Assembly (NCBI RefSeq): GCF_009707365.1
Contig: NZ_CP046122.1
Span: 1-64,000 of the forward strand
DNA: 64,000 nt
Direction: 5' to 3'
Source: Microlunatus sp. Gsoil 973
Lineage (GTDB): Bacteria > Actinomycetota > Actinomycetes > Propionibacteriales > Propionibacteriaceae
A program made the position numbers and the translations under genes. The notes under the pieces are model-generated. The model made no database searches. It was not told where the DNA came from and saw only the letters and a list, made by a program, of their open reading frames with translations. This document shows, in pieces, positions 29,608 to 38,621 of this stretch. The number at the start of each line of letters is the position of its first letter. The first letter of the stretch is position 1.

Positions 29608-30488
29608 TCACCATCGGGTCCGCCCCCGACTCCTGGGGCGTCTGGTTCGCCGACGACCCCGAGCAGACCGACCCCGGCCGTTTCCTGGACGAGGTGGCCG
29701 AGGCCGGTTACACCTGGATCGAACTCGGGCCGGTCGGCTACCTGCCCACCGACGCCGCCGAACTGCGGGAGCAACTCGACGCCCACGGACTCAAGGTATC
29801 GGCGGGCACGGTCTTCGAGCACCTGCACCGCCCCGACTCGTGGGACGACGTCTGGCAGCAGGTGTCGACCGTCGGCGCCCTCACCCAGGCGGTCGGCGGC
29901 GAGCACATCGTGGTGATCCCCGATGTCTGGCGTGATCACAAGACGGGTGAGCCGAAGGAACCGCGGGAGCTGACCGCCGACCAGTGGACCCGGCTGACCG
30001 ACGGGATGAACCAACTGGGCAAGCGGATCGGCGAGGAGTACGGCCTGAAGGTCCAGTTCCACAGCCATGCCGACAGCCACGTCGGCTATCAGGCCGACAT
30101 CGAACGCTTCCTGGCGGCGACCGATCCGGCCTACGTGAATCTCTGCCTGGACACCGGACATGTCAGTTACTACCGGGGCGACAACCTCGACCTGATCAAC
30201 CGCTATCCGGAGCGGATCGGCTACCTGCACCTGAAACAGGTCGACCCGGCGATCCGCGACACGGTGCTGGCCGAGGACCTGTCCTTCCCGGAAGCGGTGC
30301 GCCGCGGCGTGATGACCGAACCGCCGGCGGGCGAACCCGATCTTGCCCCGATCCTGGCCACGGTGGCCGCCTGGGACGGGCCGCTCTTCGGCATCGTCGA
30401 GCAGGACATGTACCCGTGTCCTCCGGACGTCCCGCTGCCGACCGCGCGGCGCACCCTCACCTACCTGAAGAGCTGCATCGATGAGTGA
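29604..30488 (+). CDS. iolE: Myo-inosose-2 dehydratase
   Basis: This TIM-barrel protein of the xylose-isomerase-like superfamily (294 residues) dehydrates 2-keto-myo-inositol. The chosen start is TTG 29604, overlapping the iolD stop as TTGA, with GAAGG seven bases or so upstream; no ATG or GTG fits the conserved N-terminus ITIGSAPDSWGVWFADDPEQ. Metal-site blocks are VQFHSHADSHVGYQADIERF, LCLDTGHVSYYRGDN, and GYLHLKQVDP, with GIVEQDMYPCP near the end. It overlaps the next gene by eight bases. Confidence 0.92.
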   Translation: MITIGSAPDSWGVWFADDPEQTDPGRFLDEVAEAGYTWIELGPVGYLPTDAAELREQLDAHGLKVSAGTVFEHLHRPDSWDDVWQQVSTVGALTQAVGGEHIVVIPDVWRDHKTGEPKEPRELTADQWTRLTDGMNQLGKRIGEEYGLKVQFHSHADSHVGYQADIERFLAATDPAYVNLCLDTGHVSYYRGDNLDLINRYPERIGYLHLKQVDPAIRDTVLAEDLSFPEAVRRGVMTEPPAGEPDLAPILATVAAWDGPLFGIVEQDMYPCPPDVPLPTARRTLTYLKSCIDE

Positions 30489-31500
30489 TCTCCGCGTTGC
30501 CGTGCTCGGCGTCGGGATGATGGGCGGCTTCCACGTGGAAGCGCTCAGCCAACGGGTCCGCGGCGCCACGGTGACCGTGATCAACGACTTCGACCGGGCC
30601 AGGGCGACCGCCATCGCCGCATCGGTCGGTGCGCGGGTGGAGGATGATCCGTTCGCCGCGATCGGGGCTCCCGACGTCGACGCCGTGGTGATCGCGAGTC
30701 CCGGACCGGCCCACGAGAAGCAGGTGCTGGCCTGCCTCGACCGGGGCATTCCCGTGCTCTGTGAGAAGCCGTTGACCACCGATCCTGACACCGCGCTCGA
30801 AGTCGTCCGCGCAGAGCACAGGGCGGGCAGACGTCTTGTCCAGTTGGGATTCATGCGCCGCTTCGACCCGGAATACGCCGCAGCCAAGGAGCTGATCGAC
30901 TCCGGCGACATCGGCCGGGTGCTGTTGCTGCACTGCACCCACCGCAACATGGCCAACGGGCCACACTTCGACTCGGCGATGATGATCACCGACTCCGTGG
31001 TCCACGAGGTCGACGTTGCACGCTTCCTGCTCGGCGAAGAGATCACCTCGGTCCAGGTGATCAAGCCAACGCCGACCAGCGCCGCACCGGACGGGGTCTT
31101 CGACCCGATGATGGTGATCTTCCGGACCGAGAGCGGAGTGATCGTCACTGTCGAGATCTTCGTCCGGGCCCAGATCGGCTACGAGGTACGCACCGAGGTG
31201 GTCGGCGAACGGGGCAGCACGATGTTCGGCCTTGATCAACACGGGGTGACCAAGATCGTCTCCGGCGACGGTGGACGCTGGGGTGGTGCCGTGCCACCGG
31301 GTTTCGTCGAGCGGTTCGCCACCGCGTACCACCACGAACTGCAGCGCTGGGTCGACGCCGCCCGCGACGGCGGCATCGACGGACCCGGCGCATGGGACGG
31401 CTACGCGGCGGTCGCAGTCTGCGCCGCCGGTGTGCAAGCGGTGCGGACCGGCGAGGTCGTGCCGGTGACACTGGGTTCATCAGAGCTCAGTCGAGGATGA
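30481..31500 (+). CDS. Gfo/Idh/MocA oxidoreductase, probable inositol 2-dehydrogenase
   Basis: This 339-residue protein has an N-terminal Rossmann fold (VAVLGVGMMGGFHVEAL), the cofactor-proximal CEKPLTTDPDTALEV with the EKP motif, and the substrate-side segments LVQLGFMRRFDPEYAAAKEL and DSVVHEVDVARFLLGEE, whose lysine, aspartate and histidine form the usual catalytic set. In an iol operon this family oxidises myo-inositol to 2-keto-myo-inositol (IolG) or a related isomer. I leave the symbol empty because such clusters often carry several paralogues with different isomer preference. It overlaps iolE by eight bases. Confidence 0.85.
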   Translation: MSDLRVAVLGVGMMGGFHVEALSQRVRGATVTVINDFDRARATAIAASVGARVEDDPFAAIGAPDVDAVVIASPGPAHEKQVLACLDRGIPVLCEKPLTTDPDTALEVVRAEHRAGRRLVQLGFMRRFDPEYAAAKELIDSGDIGRVLLLHCTHRNMANGPHFDSAMMITDSVVHEVDVARFLLGEEITSVQVIKPTPTSAAPDGVFDPMMVIFRTESGVIVTVEIFVRAQIGYEVRTEVVGERGSTMFGLDQHGVTKIVSGDGGRWGGAVPPGFVERFATAYHHELQRWVDAARDGGIDGPGAWDGYAAVAVCAAGVQAVRTGEVVPVTLGSSELSRG

Positions 31501-31521
31501 ACACAAGGTAGGGAGCTGATC

Positions 31522-33027
31522 ATGGCTGGGACGACCAAACAGACGATCAATCATTGGGCGGCTGGTGCCGAGTTCGCGGGCACCTCCGGGAGGTTCGGCG
31601 ATGTCACCGATCCGGCGACCGGCGCCGTGACCGCGCAGGTAACCTACGCCTCGGTCGAGGACGCCGATCAGATCGTCGGCGCTGCCGCGAAAGCCTTCCC
31701 CGGCTGGCGCGACACCTCGCTGACCAAACGGGTGCAGGTCCTCTTCCGTTTCCGGGAACTGCTCAACGAGCGGCGGGACGAGGTCGCCGCGATCATCACC
31801 GCCGAGCACGGCAAGGTGCTGTCCGACGCTGCCGGCGAGGTGAACCGCGGCCAGGAGGTGGTCGAGTTCGCCTGCGGCATCCCGCATCTGCTCAAGGGCG
31901 GTTTCACCGAGAACGCGTCCACCGGCGTCGATGTGCACTCGGTACGCCAACCGCTCGGCGTGGTCGGCATCATCTCACCGTTCAACTTCCCGATCATGGT
32001 GCCGCTGTGGTTCACCCCGATCGCGATCGCTGCCGGCAACGCCGTCGTGTTGAAGCCCAGCGAGAAGGATCCGGGCGCCGCGTTGTGGATGGCCAAGCTG
32101 TGGCAGGAGGCAGGGCTGCCCGACGGCATCTTCAACGTACTGAACGGCGACAAGGTCGCTGTCGACGCCCTGCTCGGCCATGATCAGGTGAAGTCGATCT
32201 CCTTCGTCGGATCCACCCCGATCGCCAAGTACGTCTACGAGACCGCCACCGCGAAAGGCAAGCGCGTGCAGGCTCTCGGCGGGGCGAAGAACCACATGCT
32301 GGTGCTGCCCGACGCCGATCTCGATCTTGCGGCCGACCAGGCGGTGAACGCCGGCTACGGATCGGCGGGGGAGCGCTGCATGGCGATCTCCGCCGTGGTG
32401 GCGGTCGGTGGCATCGGTGATGAGCTGGTCGACAAGATCAAGGAGCGGACCGAGAAGCTGCGCACCGGTGACGGGCGTCGCGGTGCCGACATGGGGCCCC
32501 TGGTCACCCAGCAGGCCAGGGAACGGGTCACCGGCTACATCGACGCCGGACAGCAGGCCGGAGCGACGCTGGTGGTCGACGGTCGGGACGTCACCCCGGA
32601 CGCGGACGGATCCGGCTTCTTCGTCGGGCCGACGCTCTTCGACCATGTCTCGCCGGACATGGCGATCTACACCGACGAGATCTTCGGGCCGGTGCTTTCG
32701 ATCGTCCGCGTGGAGTCCTATCAGGATGCCGTCGAGTTGATCAACAAGAACCCGTACGGCAACGGAACGGCGATCTTCACCAACGACGGCGGGGCTGCGC
32801 GACGCTTCCAGAACGAGATCGAGGTCGGCATGATCGGCATCAACGTGCCGATCCCGGTGCCGATGGCGTACTACTCCTTCGGCGGTTGGAAGTCCTCGCT
32901 GTTCGGTGACACCCACGCCCACGGCGTCGAGGGCGTGCACTTCTTTACCCGCGGGAAAGTGATCACCTCGCGGTGGCTCGACCCGTCGCACGGTGGGATC
33001 AACCTGGGCTTCCCGCAGAACGCCTGA
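31522..33027 (+). CDS. mmsA: Methylmalonate-semialdehyde dehydrogenase (CoA acylating)
   Basis: This aldehyde dehydrogenase of 501 residues is the last step of the inositol route (malonate semialdehyde to acetyl-CoA) and also of valine breakdown. Family blocks are VGIISPFNFPIMVPLWFTPI, SFVGSTPIAKYVYE, the nucleophile in GYGSAGERCMAISA, and EIFGPVLSIVRVES. VPMAYYSFGGWKSSLFGD is typical of MmsA/IolA. The ATG at 31522 has GTAGGGAG upstream. It lies 21 bases after the iolG-like gene in the same direction, so it is part of the operon; iolA would be an equally valid symbol. Confidence 0.92.
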   Translation: MAGTTKQTINHWAAGAEFAGTSGRFGDVTDPATGAVTAQVTYASVEDADQIVGAAAKAFPGWRDTSLTKRVQVLFRFRELLNERRDEVAAIITAEHGKVLSDAAGEVNRGQEVVEFACGIPHLLKGGFTENASTGVDVHSVRQPLGVVGIISPFNFPIMVPLWFTPIAIAAGNAVVLKPSEKDPGAALWMAKLWQEAGLPDGIFNVLNGDKVAVDALLGHDQVKSISFVGSTPIAKYVYETATAKGKRVQALGGAKNHMLVLPDADLDLAADQAVNAGYGSAGERCMAISAVVAVGGIGDELVDKIKERTEKLRTGDGRRGADMGPLVTQQARERVTGYIDAGQQAGATLVVDGRDVTPDADGSGFFVGPTLFDHVSPDMAIYTDEIFGPVLSIVRVESYQDAVELINKNPYGNGTAIFTNDGGAARRFQNEIEVGMIGINVPIPVPMAYYSFGGWKSSLFGDTHAHGVEGVHFFTRGKVITSRWLDPSHGGINLGFPQNA

Positions 33028-33046
33028 GAAGGGGAGCCGCCGACCC

Positions 33047-33880
33047 ATGCGTATCTTCCTTGCCGGCGGCACCGGCGTGCTCGGGTCACGCCTGATCCCC
33101 GGACTGGTCGCGGCGGGGCATGACGTCGCCGCGACCACCAGGCGGCCCGAACGCCGGCCGATGCTGGGCGAACTCGGCGCCGCCCCGGTCGTTGTCGACG
33201 TCTACGACGCCGATCGGCTCCGGGACGCGGTGACGTCATCGGCGCCGGAGCTGATCCTGCACGAGTTGACCGATCTCAGCGACATGGACACCGATGCCAA
33301 CGCGCGGCTGCGCCGCGAGGGCACAGCAAATCTGGTCGCCGCCGCCGAGGCGGCCGGCGTGCAACGCATCATCGTGCAGAGCATCGCCTGGGTGTTCCCC
33401 GACGGCACCGGCCCGGCGACCGAGGACGAGCAGATCATCCACGGCTCGGCGGTGGAGGTGATGGAACAGACCGCTCGGCGGCTGCCGCACGCAACCATCC
33501 TGCGTTACGGCATGTTGTACGGGCCGCGCACCTGGTACGCGCCTGGCGGGCGGATGGCCGACCGGGTTGTCGCCGGCCGGCTGCCGGCAACGCCGGAGAT
33601 CACCAACTTCGTGCACATCGACGACGCGGTTGCGGCCACGGTGTCGGCGCTCGACTGGCCGGACGGCACGTATCACATCGTCGACGACGAACCGGCGGCC
33701 GGCACGGAGTGGTTGCCGGCGTTCGCCGCCGCCATCGGAGCTCCGCAGCCGCAGCAGGCGCCGGTCGCCGAAGGGGCGCGGCGCGGCCGTCCGGTCTCCA
33801 ACGCCAAGGCCCGCGCTGCCGGCTGGCGGCCGGTGCACCCCACATGGCGAGACGGCTTCGGGTCGCTGACCGGAAACTAA
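33047..33880 (+). CDS. NAD(P)-dependent epimerase/dehydratase family protein (extended SDR)
   Basis: A 277-residue protein starts at ATG 33047 with AAGGGGAG upstream. The Rossmann motif is MRIFLAGGTGVLGSRLIPGL (G-x-x-G-x-x-G). YGMLYGPRTWYAPGGRMADR and NFVHIDDAVAATVSALDWPD are NAD-dependent epimerase features. The usual YxxxK is not obvious; the position corresponding to it reads near the SAVEVMEQTARR segment, so the chemistry may be atypical. It lies 19 bases after mmsA and closes the iol operon; a role on an inositol isomer or another sugar is possible but unproved. The end overlaps the convergent TIGR03089 gene. Confidence 0.75.
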   Translation: MRIFLAGGTGVLGSRLIPGLVAAGHDVAATTRRPERRPMLGELGAAPVVVDVYDADRLRDAVTSSAPELILHELTDLSDMDTDANARLRREGTANLVAAAEAAGVQRIIVQSIAWVFPDGTGPATEDEQIIHGSAVEVMEQTARRLPHATILRYGMLYGPRTWYAPGGRMADRVVAGRLPATPEITNFVHIDDAVAATVSALDWPDGTYHIVDDEPAAGTEWLPAFAAAIGAPQPQQAPVAEGARRGRPVSNAKARAAGWRPVHPTWRDGFGSLTGN

Positions 33881-34626
33881 TCGTCCCTGGCCGACCCTGA
33901 GCCGTGCTCAGCGGCGGCGTTCTCAGCGGCGTTCTCGGCGGCGGCGATCACGGCCAGCCGATCCGCCGACGCGCCGAGGACGATCACAGCCGAACCGCCG
34001 GTCAGCACAGGCCGGATCAGTGCCCGCCGGATGATCGTCAACGGCGTGTCATCGGGAAGCGGAGTGATCAACTCCCGGGCCGGTCCGCCCGCCACGCCAC
34101 TGACCACGTCGGCGTGGCTGAGATCCTTGTTGCCGTCGCGCCAGGCGGGATCGTCCGGCGCCGGGTGCGGCCCGCTGAAGCTGTCCGGGTGGGCGCGCAC
34201 CTCGACTCCGTAGTCGATCACCCCGGCCGGCAGCGGAGTGCTGAAGCCGAGCCCGAGCGGATGCAGCGAACAGGCGACCGTCTCCGCGTTGCCCGGCCGC
34301 GGGTCGTCCGGACCGATCACCTCGACTGCCGCATCGTCCGCGGCGCCCAGCGTCACCGAGCAGCGGGCGCGCCAGGCAGCGGCGACCCAGATCAGCGTCA
34401 CCCAGTGCGCCGGGTGGCTGACGGCGATCGGCAGCCGGACCAGGTCCCCCGGCTCGACCATGATCTCGTCGGTCAACAACCCGGCGGTCTTGTCCACCCA
34501 GTTGCCGAGTGATGTCCCGGAGAGTTCGATCCGCTCACCGCGGGTCTCGTCGTAGTAGGTGATCAGCGGCGTGGCGCCCGATCGGGCGTTCCGGCGTCGC
34601 AACGCAGCGGTGAAGACTTCGGTCAC
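33877..34626 (-). CDS. TIGR03089 family protein
   Basis: This actinobacterial protein of about 250 residues is distantly related to the N-terminal half of AMP-binding (acyl-adenylate) enzymes; it keeps PLITYYDETRGERIELSGTS, NWVDKTAGLLTDE and the pocket-like segment SHPAHWVTLIWVAAAWRARC but lacks the catalytic half, so it is not expected to be a full ligase. The start is taken at GTG 34626 (MTEVFTAALRRR) because that agrees with the family; the open frame extends 60 bases further. It is divergent from manC. Function is unknown. Confidence 0.7.
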   Translation of the reverse strand: MTEVFTAALRRRNARSGATPLITYYDETRGERIELSGTSLGNWVDKTAGLLTDEIMVEPGDLVRLPIAVSHPAHWVTLIWVAAAWRARCSVTLGAADDAAVEVIGPDDPRPGNAETVACSLHPLGLGFSTPLPAGVIDYGVEVRAHPDSFSGPHPAPDDPAWRDGNKDLSHADVVSGVAGGPARELITPLPDDTPLTIIRRALIRPVLTGGSAVIVLGASADRLAVIAAAENAAENAAAEHGSGSARDD

Positions 34627-34700
34627 CCAAGCGATGGTGTCAGACGCGGACTTGCCCCTGTACCGGGTCCCTGCCCGGTGGTCCATCTAGTCTGGCTGGC

Positions 34701-35780
34701 ATGCGTTATGTGGTCATCGTCGCGGGCGGTTCCGGCACGCGGTTGTGGCCCCTGTCCCGGCAGGGCACTCCCAAGCAGCTGTTGACCCTGGTCGACGGCA
34801 AGACGCTGCTGCGGATCGCCTATGAGCGGGTCAGGGGTGTGGTGCCCGACGAGCGGGTGCTGGTCTGCACCGGCGCCGAGTTCGGCGACGCCGTGCACGC
34901 CGAGCTGCCGGAGATCCCGCGGGAGAACATCCTCGGCGAACCCGTCGGTCGCGACACGTTGAACGCGGTCGCCTATCCGGCCGCGGTGCTGGCCCGTCGC
35001 GACCCGGACGCGGTCATGGCTTCGGTCACCTCCGACCAGATCATGAACCCGGTGACCACCCTGCGCGCGGCGTTGCAGACCGCCTTCCGGGTCGCCGAGT
35101 CGCATGCCGATTCCTTGATCACCTTCGGCGTTGTGCCGACCTCGCCGCACACCGGCTTCGGCTACCTGGAGCGCGGACCGGAGATCGCCGGGCACACCGA
35201 CGTGTCGATGGTCGCCAGCTTCACCGAGAAGCCCGACCGGCGGACCGCCGAGCGCTACCTGGCGTCCGGGCAGTACTGGTGGAACTCCGGGATGTTCGTC
35301 TGGCGGGTCGCCACGTTCCTTGATCAGCTCAAGCGACTGCGGCCCGACGCCCACGACATTCTCCGGACCATCGCCGCCCACCCCGACCGCAGCGCGGAGC
35401 TCTATCCACAGCTGCCCAAGATCAGCGTCGACTACGCGGTGATGGAACCGGTGTCCCGCGGCCATGGCACCGCACAGGTGCTGGCCGTACGGCTGCCGAT
35501 CACCTGGCACGACGTCGGCGGATTCGAAGCCCTGAGCACACAGCTGCCCAAGGACCCCGACGGCAACGCAACGACGGGATCCAGCGTCCTGGTCGACAGC
35601 TCGGACAACATCGTGATCAACGCGTGTGAGGACGGTCGGGTGGTCGCCGTCGTCGGCCTGTCCGGCACGGTCATCGTGCAGACCCCGCAGGTCACCCTGG
35701 TCTGTCCGATGAGTCAGGCCGAACGGATCAAGGAGCTGGTCGCCGAGGTCACCGAACGGATGGGTACGTCCTACGCCTGA
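34701..35780 (+). CDS. manC: Mannose-1-phosphate guanylyltransferase
   Basis: This 359-residue enzyme makes GDP-mannose from mannose-1-phosphate and GTP. It has the nucleotidyltransferase start VIVAGGSGTRLWPLSRQGTP with the lysine of PKQLL, the sugar-phosphate region ILGEPVGRDTLNAVAY, and the product-side FTEKPDRRTAERYLAS. The downstream left-handed helix part (ITWHDVGGFEALS and beyond) is short, so there is no fused phosphomannose isomerase domain. TAGTCT seven bases before the ATG fits a leaderless transcript. Its stop overlaps the convergent cofE gene by 10 bases. GDP-mannose would feed the wall glycans implied by nearby genes. Confidence 0.9.
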   Translation: MRYVVIVAGGSGTRLWPLSRQGTPKQLLTLVDGKTLLRIAYERVRGVVPDERVLVCTGAEFGDAVHAELPEIPRENILGEPVGRDTLNAVAYPAAVLARRDPDAVMASVTSDQIMNPVTTLRAALQTAFRVAESHADSLITFGVVPTSPHTGFGYLERGPEIAGHTDVSMVASFTEKPDRRTAERYLASGQYWWNSGMFVWRVATFLDQLKRLRPDAHDILRTIAAHPDRSAELYPQLPKISVDYAVMEPVSRGHGTAQVLAVRLPITWHDVGGFEALSTQLPKDPDGNATTGSSVLVDSSDNIVINACEDGRVVAVVGLSGTVIVQTPQVTLVCPMSQAERIKELVAEVTERMGTSYA

Positions 35781-36664
35781 CCCGCGGCGGGCCACAGCGG
35801 CTGGGCGGCGGTGATCAACTTCCGGATCATGATCAACTCCGGCTCGGTGAGCTGCAGACCGTCGGTGATCACTGCGTAGAGTTCGTCCCGGTCCCAGAGC
35901 CGGACGACGGTCTCGTAGCGGTCGCCGCGTCCCAGCGCCGACAGCAGGGCGCCGATGATCGCCTCCCGGGTGCCGCGGTGGAAAAGGTCTTCCTCACCGG
36001 TGCGCAGCAGATCGTGCGCCGTCGGGCCCGGGTCGACCACCTGGTCCCCGAGACCGCGGACGATCGCCACCGGCGTTCCACCCAGCTTGGTCTTGGCCAG
36101 GTCGGCGGCCGCGGCGAGCTCGTCGGCGACCGCGATCGCGGTCACCTGGAGTTCATTGCCGTACGCGTCCCGACGTCCGGCGTAGCGATCGAGCACCAGC
36201 ACCCCCGCCGACCCGATCGCGTGATCGGTCTGGCCGATCCGCCACGCCCGCCCGGCCGTGTCGGAGAGGATCACCCCGATTCCTACACCGGAACGCGCGG
36301 CAAGACCCGCGCGCAGCCGCTCGGCACTGGCGTCGGGGTCGGCCGGCAGCAGCAGGATCCTGCCCTGGTCGACGTTGGAGTTGTCCACGCCCGCACCGGC
36401 CTGGGTCAGCCCGTGATGGGTCTCGACGATGCCCATCGACTGCCGACGCGCCACTGTCCGTACGGTCTCGGAATCGATGACCGCCTGCCGGTCGGCGGCA
36501 TCGGCGAACCGGCCCTCGGCCTTGCTGACGATCTTGGAGGTGACGACCACGACATCACCGTCCTGCAGCCCGCCCTGCCGGTCGGCCGCCTCGCCGATCA
36601 CCGTGACCAGATCGGTGTCCGGCTCGATCTCGCCGATCCCGACGAGCGTGAATATCTCGATCAT
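35771..36664 (-). CDS. cofE: Coenzyme F420-0:L-glutamate ligase
   Basis: The protein of 297 residues adds glutamate residues to F420-0 using GTP. Family features are VVVVTSKIVSKAEGRFAD, LLPADPDASAERLRAGLAAR, VGVILSDTAGRAWRIGQTDH-like SDTAGRAWR, and GNELQVTAIAVADELAAAAD. It corresponds to the N-terminal domain of mycobacterial FbiB, with only about 45 extra residues and without the nitroreductase-like second domain, so the reduction step carried by full FbiB must be provided elsewhere. It follows cofD by 21 bases. Confidence 0.88.
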   Translation of the reverse strand: MIEIFTLVGIGEIEPDTDLVTVIGEAADRQGGLQDGDVVVVTSKIVSKAEGRFADAADRQAVIDSETVRTVARRQSMGIVETHHGLTQAGAGVDNSNVDQGRILLLPADPDASAERLRAGLAARSGVGIGVILSDTAGRAWRIGQTDHAIGSAGVLVLDRYAGRRDAYGNELQVTAIAVADELAAAADLAKTKLGGTPVAIVRGLGDQVVDPGPTAHDLLRTGEEDLFHRGTREAIIGALLSALGRGDRYETVVRLWDRDELYAVITDGLQLTEPELIMIRKLITAAQPLWPAAGQA

Positions 36665-36685
36665 GACGTGATCACTCGCGCGGGA

Positions 36686-37663
36686 TCACTCGGTGGCGAG
36701 CTTGACGCCGTACTGGATGAAGCGGCCGGTCGCCGACGGATCGCGCATGATCAGGTCGGTGCTGACCGCGGTCAACCCCGAAGCGTCGAGCCGGGGGAGG
36801 AGCCCGGCGTCGGTGTCGTCGACGACCCAGGCGTCCAGCACGCCGCCGTTGCCTCGGGCGCCGTAGTGCAGACCGACCGAGGCGGCGTCGACACCGACCC
36901 CGATCGCCGGCAGCAGGCGGTGAGCCATCCCGAGCACCGGTGCACCGCCGATGATGCCGGCGAATCCGATCACCGGTGCGCGGGCGCCGGTGATCGCCGC
37001 CCGGATGCCGGGTACGGCGAGCACCGGGCCGATCGACACCACAGGATTGCTGGGGGCGATCAGGATCAGGTCGGCACCGGTGATCGCATCTGTGACCCCG
37101 GGTGCCGGACGGGAGTGGTCGATGCCCACCTGCAGCACCTGACGTGCCTCAGGTCCGGCATGCAGTTTCACCCAGTACTCCTGGAAATGCACCGCCCGGA
37201 GTCCTGAGGGTGCCGCCGGGTCGTCGATGACGACGTGGGTCTCCACCCGGTCGTCGGACATCGGCAGCAGTTGCAGTTGGTCGGAGTCGGTCAGCCAGCG
37301 GGTGCACAGCGCCTGGGTGACGGCGGAGAGCGGGTAGCCGGCGTCGAGCATCTGGGTGCGTACCAGGTGGGTCGCCAGGTCGAGATCGCCCAGGCCGAAC
37401 CAGGTCGGTTCGACTCCGTAGGCGGCCAGTTCACCGGAGACACGCCAGGTCTCCTCGGCCCTGCCCCAGCCGCGTTCGGGATCGATCGCGCCGCCCAGGG
37501 AGTACATCATGGTGTCCAGGTCGGGCGAGATGTGGAGCCCGTGCAGGAGGATGTCGTCGGCCGTGTTGACGATCACCGTGATGCGGGCAGCGGGATAGGC
37601 GTGGCGGACGCCTCGAACGAAACGGGAACCACCGACACCACCGGCCAGGACCGCGATCTGCAC
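36686..37663 (-). CDS. cofD: 2-phospho-L-lactate transferase (FbiA/CofD)
   Basis: About 325 residues; it transfers a phospho-lactyl/phosphoenolpyruvyl unit to the F420 precursor Fo. The Rossmann-like start is [39 protein letters not shown] and the substrate-binding [19 protein letters not shown] are diagnostic of CofD. Starts are possible at GTG 37669 (MGVQIAV) or GTG 37663 (MQIAV); I choose 37663 because CACACT stands six bases before it, the leaderless geometry seen elsewhere here. It forms an operon with cofE and is divergent from whiB. Confidence 0.88.
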   Translation of the reverse strand: MQIAVLAGGVGGSRFVRGVRHAYPAARITVIVNTADDILLHGLHISPDLDTMMYSLGGAIDPERGWGRAEETWRVSGELAAYGVEPTWFGLGDLDLATHLVRTQMLDAGYPLSAVTQALCTRWLTDSDQLQLLPMSDDRVETHVVIDDPAAPSGLRAVHFQEYWVKLHAGPEARQVLQVGIDHSRPAPGVTDAITGADLILIAPSNPVVSIGPVLAVPGIRAAITGARAPVIGFAGIIGGAPVLGMAHRLLPAIGVGVDAASVGLHYGARGNGGVLDAWVVDDTDAGLLPRLDASGLTAVSTDLIMRDPSATGRFIQYGVKLATE

Positions 37664-37860
37664 GCCCACAGTGTGACACCCAGGTTTGAGCTGCCCAGAA
37701 ATGGGTATCAGAGTCGGCCGTTTCGGTTACTGAAGCGCGTAATCCCGGAAAGATCACAGACTGATGAATTCGGGAACCGGTATTCGAATTCCTCGGGGAA
37801 TTTCCGACCCCCAGGACGACCCGGCGACCGGTCTCACCTCCGGCGGGCGGAAGGCCTAGC

Positions 37861-37899
37861 CGGAGCGGAACTCCAGCTGCCTCCCGGGGTTCCGCTCCG
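37861..37899. other. Long GC-rich hairpin in the cofD-whiB gap
   Basis: A 14-base-pair inverted repeat (37861-37874 with 37886-37899, including one T-G pair) around an 11-base loop. It lies between divergent genes, so it is not an ordinary terminator. It could be the structured leader of a longer whiB transcript, a transcription attenuator or part of an unannotated small RNA. Apart from this and the promoter below I see no gene in 37670-38090. Confidence 0.6.
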
Positions 37900-37993
37900 C
37901 GCGCTCCGGTGGGGTCGATCGACCGGTTGGTACGCGAACCTTTTCTGTGATATCGGCGCAGCTCCTAGCACGCTCGCACTTGACTTATCGGTA

Positions 37994-38021
37994 TTGACAG
38001 GCATGTAATTTCACTTATGTT
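37994..38021 (+). promoter_or_regulatory. whiB promoter
   Basis: TTGACA (37994-37999) and TATGTT (38016-38021) are spaced by 16 bases and point to whiB, leaving a 5' leader of roughly 60 bases. This is the best sigma70-like pair noticed in the window. Confidence 0.65.
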
Positions 38022-38090
38022 GTTCGTCTCGCATCGCACCGCGAGTGGTACGGGGCGGTCAGCAGGGTGATCGAGGGTCGAGGAGGCAGC

Positions 38091-38372
38091 ATGTTGGAGG
38101 ACTACGGGCTGGATCCGGCCGTCCTGGATCCAGGTGTCGGCGAGGACGACGGCGCCCTCGCCTGGCAGGAGCGGGCCTTGTGCGCACAGACCGATCCGGA
38201 GGCGTTCTTCCCGGAGAAGGGTGGCTCCACGCGGGAGGCGAAGAAGGTGTGCCTCTCCTGTGACGTACGGTCCGAATGCCTGGACTACGCGCTCGCCAAT
38301 GACGAGCGGTTCGGAATCTGGGGCGGGCTCAGCGAGCGGGAGCGCCGCAAACTGAAGCGCCGGGCTGTGTAG
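38091..38372 (+). CDS. WhiB family iron-sulfur transcriptional regulator (WhiB2/WhmD type)
   Basis: The 93-residue protein begins at ATG 38091, behind AGGAGG; a GTG 24 bases upstream is open but lacks a site. It carries the four cluster cysteines, one in ALCAQTDPEAFFPEKGG and three in CLSCDVRSEC, then the GIWGGLSERERR turn motif and a basic end KLKRRAV for DNA or sigma-factor contacts. WhiB2 proteins bind a 4Fe-4S cluster, interact with the primary sigma factor and are needed for septation in mycobacteria and streptomycetes. Position next to cofD/cofE and the large GT2 gene is conserved in actinobacteria. A six-base hairpin (38361-38376) overlaps the stop. Confidence 0.92.
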   Translation: MLEDYGLDPAVLDPGVGEDDGALAWQERALCAQTDPEAFFPEKGGSTREAKKVCLSCDVRSECLDYALANDERFGIWGGLSERERRKLKRRAV

Positions 38373-38390
38373 CCCGCGCCATACACCGGG

Positions 38391-38413
38391 TCCGCGGCGC
38401 CCTCGGCCGCGGA
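38391..38413 (+). terminator. Hairpin after whiB, possible terminator
   Basis: TCCGCGGC (38391-38398) pairs perfectly with GCCGCGGA (38406-38413) around a seven-base loop, 19 bases after the whiB stop. There is no T-tract, as is common in high-GC actinobacteria, so termination is plausible but not certain. The rest of the gap to 38621 shows only a TACAGT box (38549-38554) that may be the -10 of the next gene. Confidence 0.5.
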
Positions 38414-38621
38414 TCGGAAGCCCCCACGCCCCCGAGCACCCCTCGACAGCCTCCCGCTCACCAGCGACCCGCACGCAACAACCTGGCACCAGCCACCTCC
38501 GCGCCGGCCACCTCCGACCAGGAAATGGCCATGCGTTTGGTCCTCGCATACAGTAGTGGCCGCCCGTGTAACGGAATGGACACGGACACTTCACAGCGGC
38601 GAGGGATTCTGCAGGCAGGCG

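Noticed and set aside
37765-37800. Paired GAATTC words upstream of whiB as an operator
   Set aside because: The words are separated by non-symmetrical sequence and there is no regulator to connect; weak compared with the hairpin nearby.
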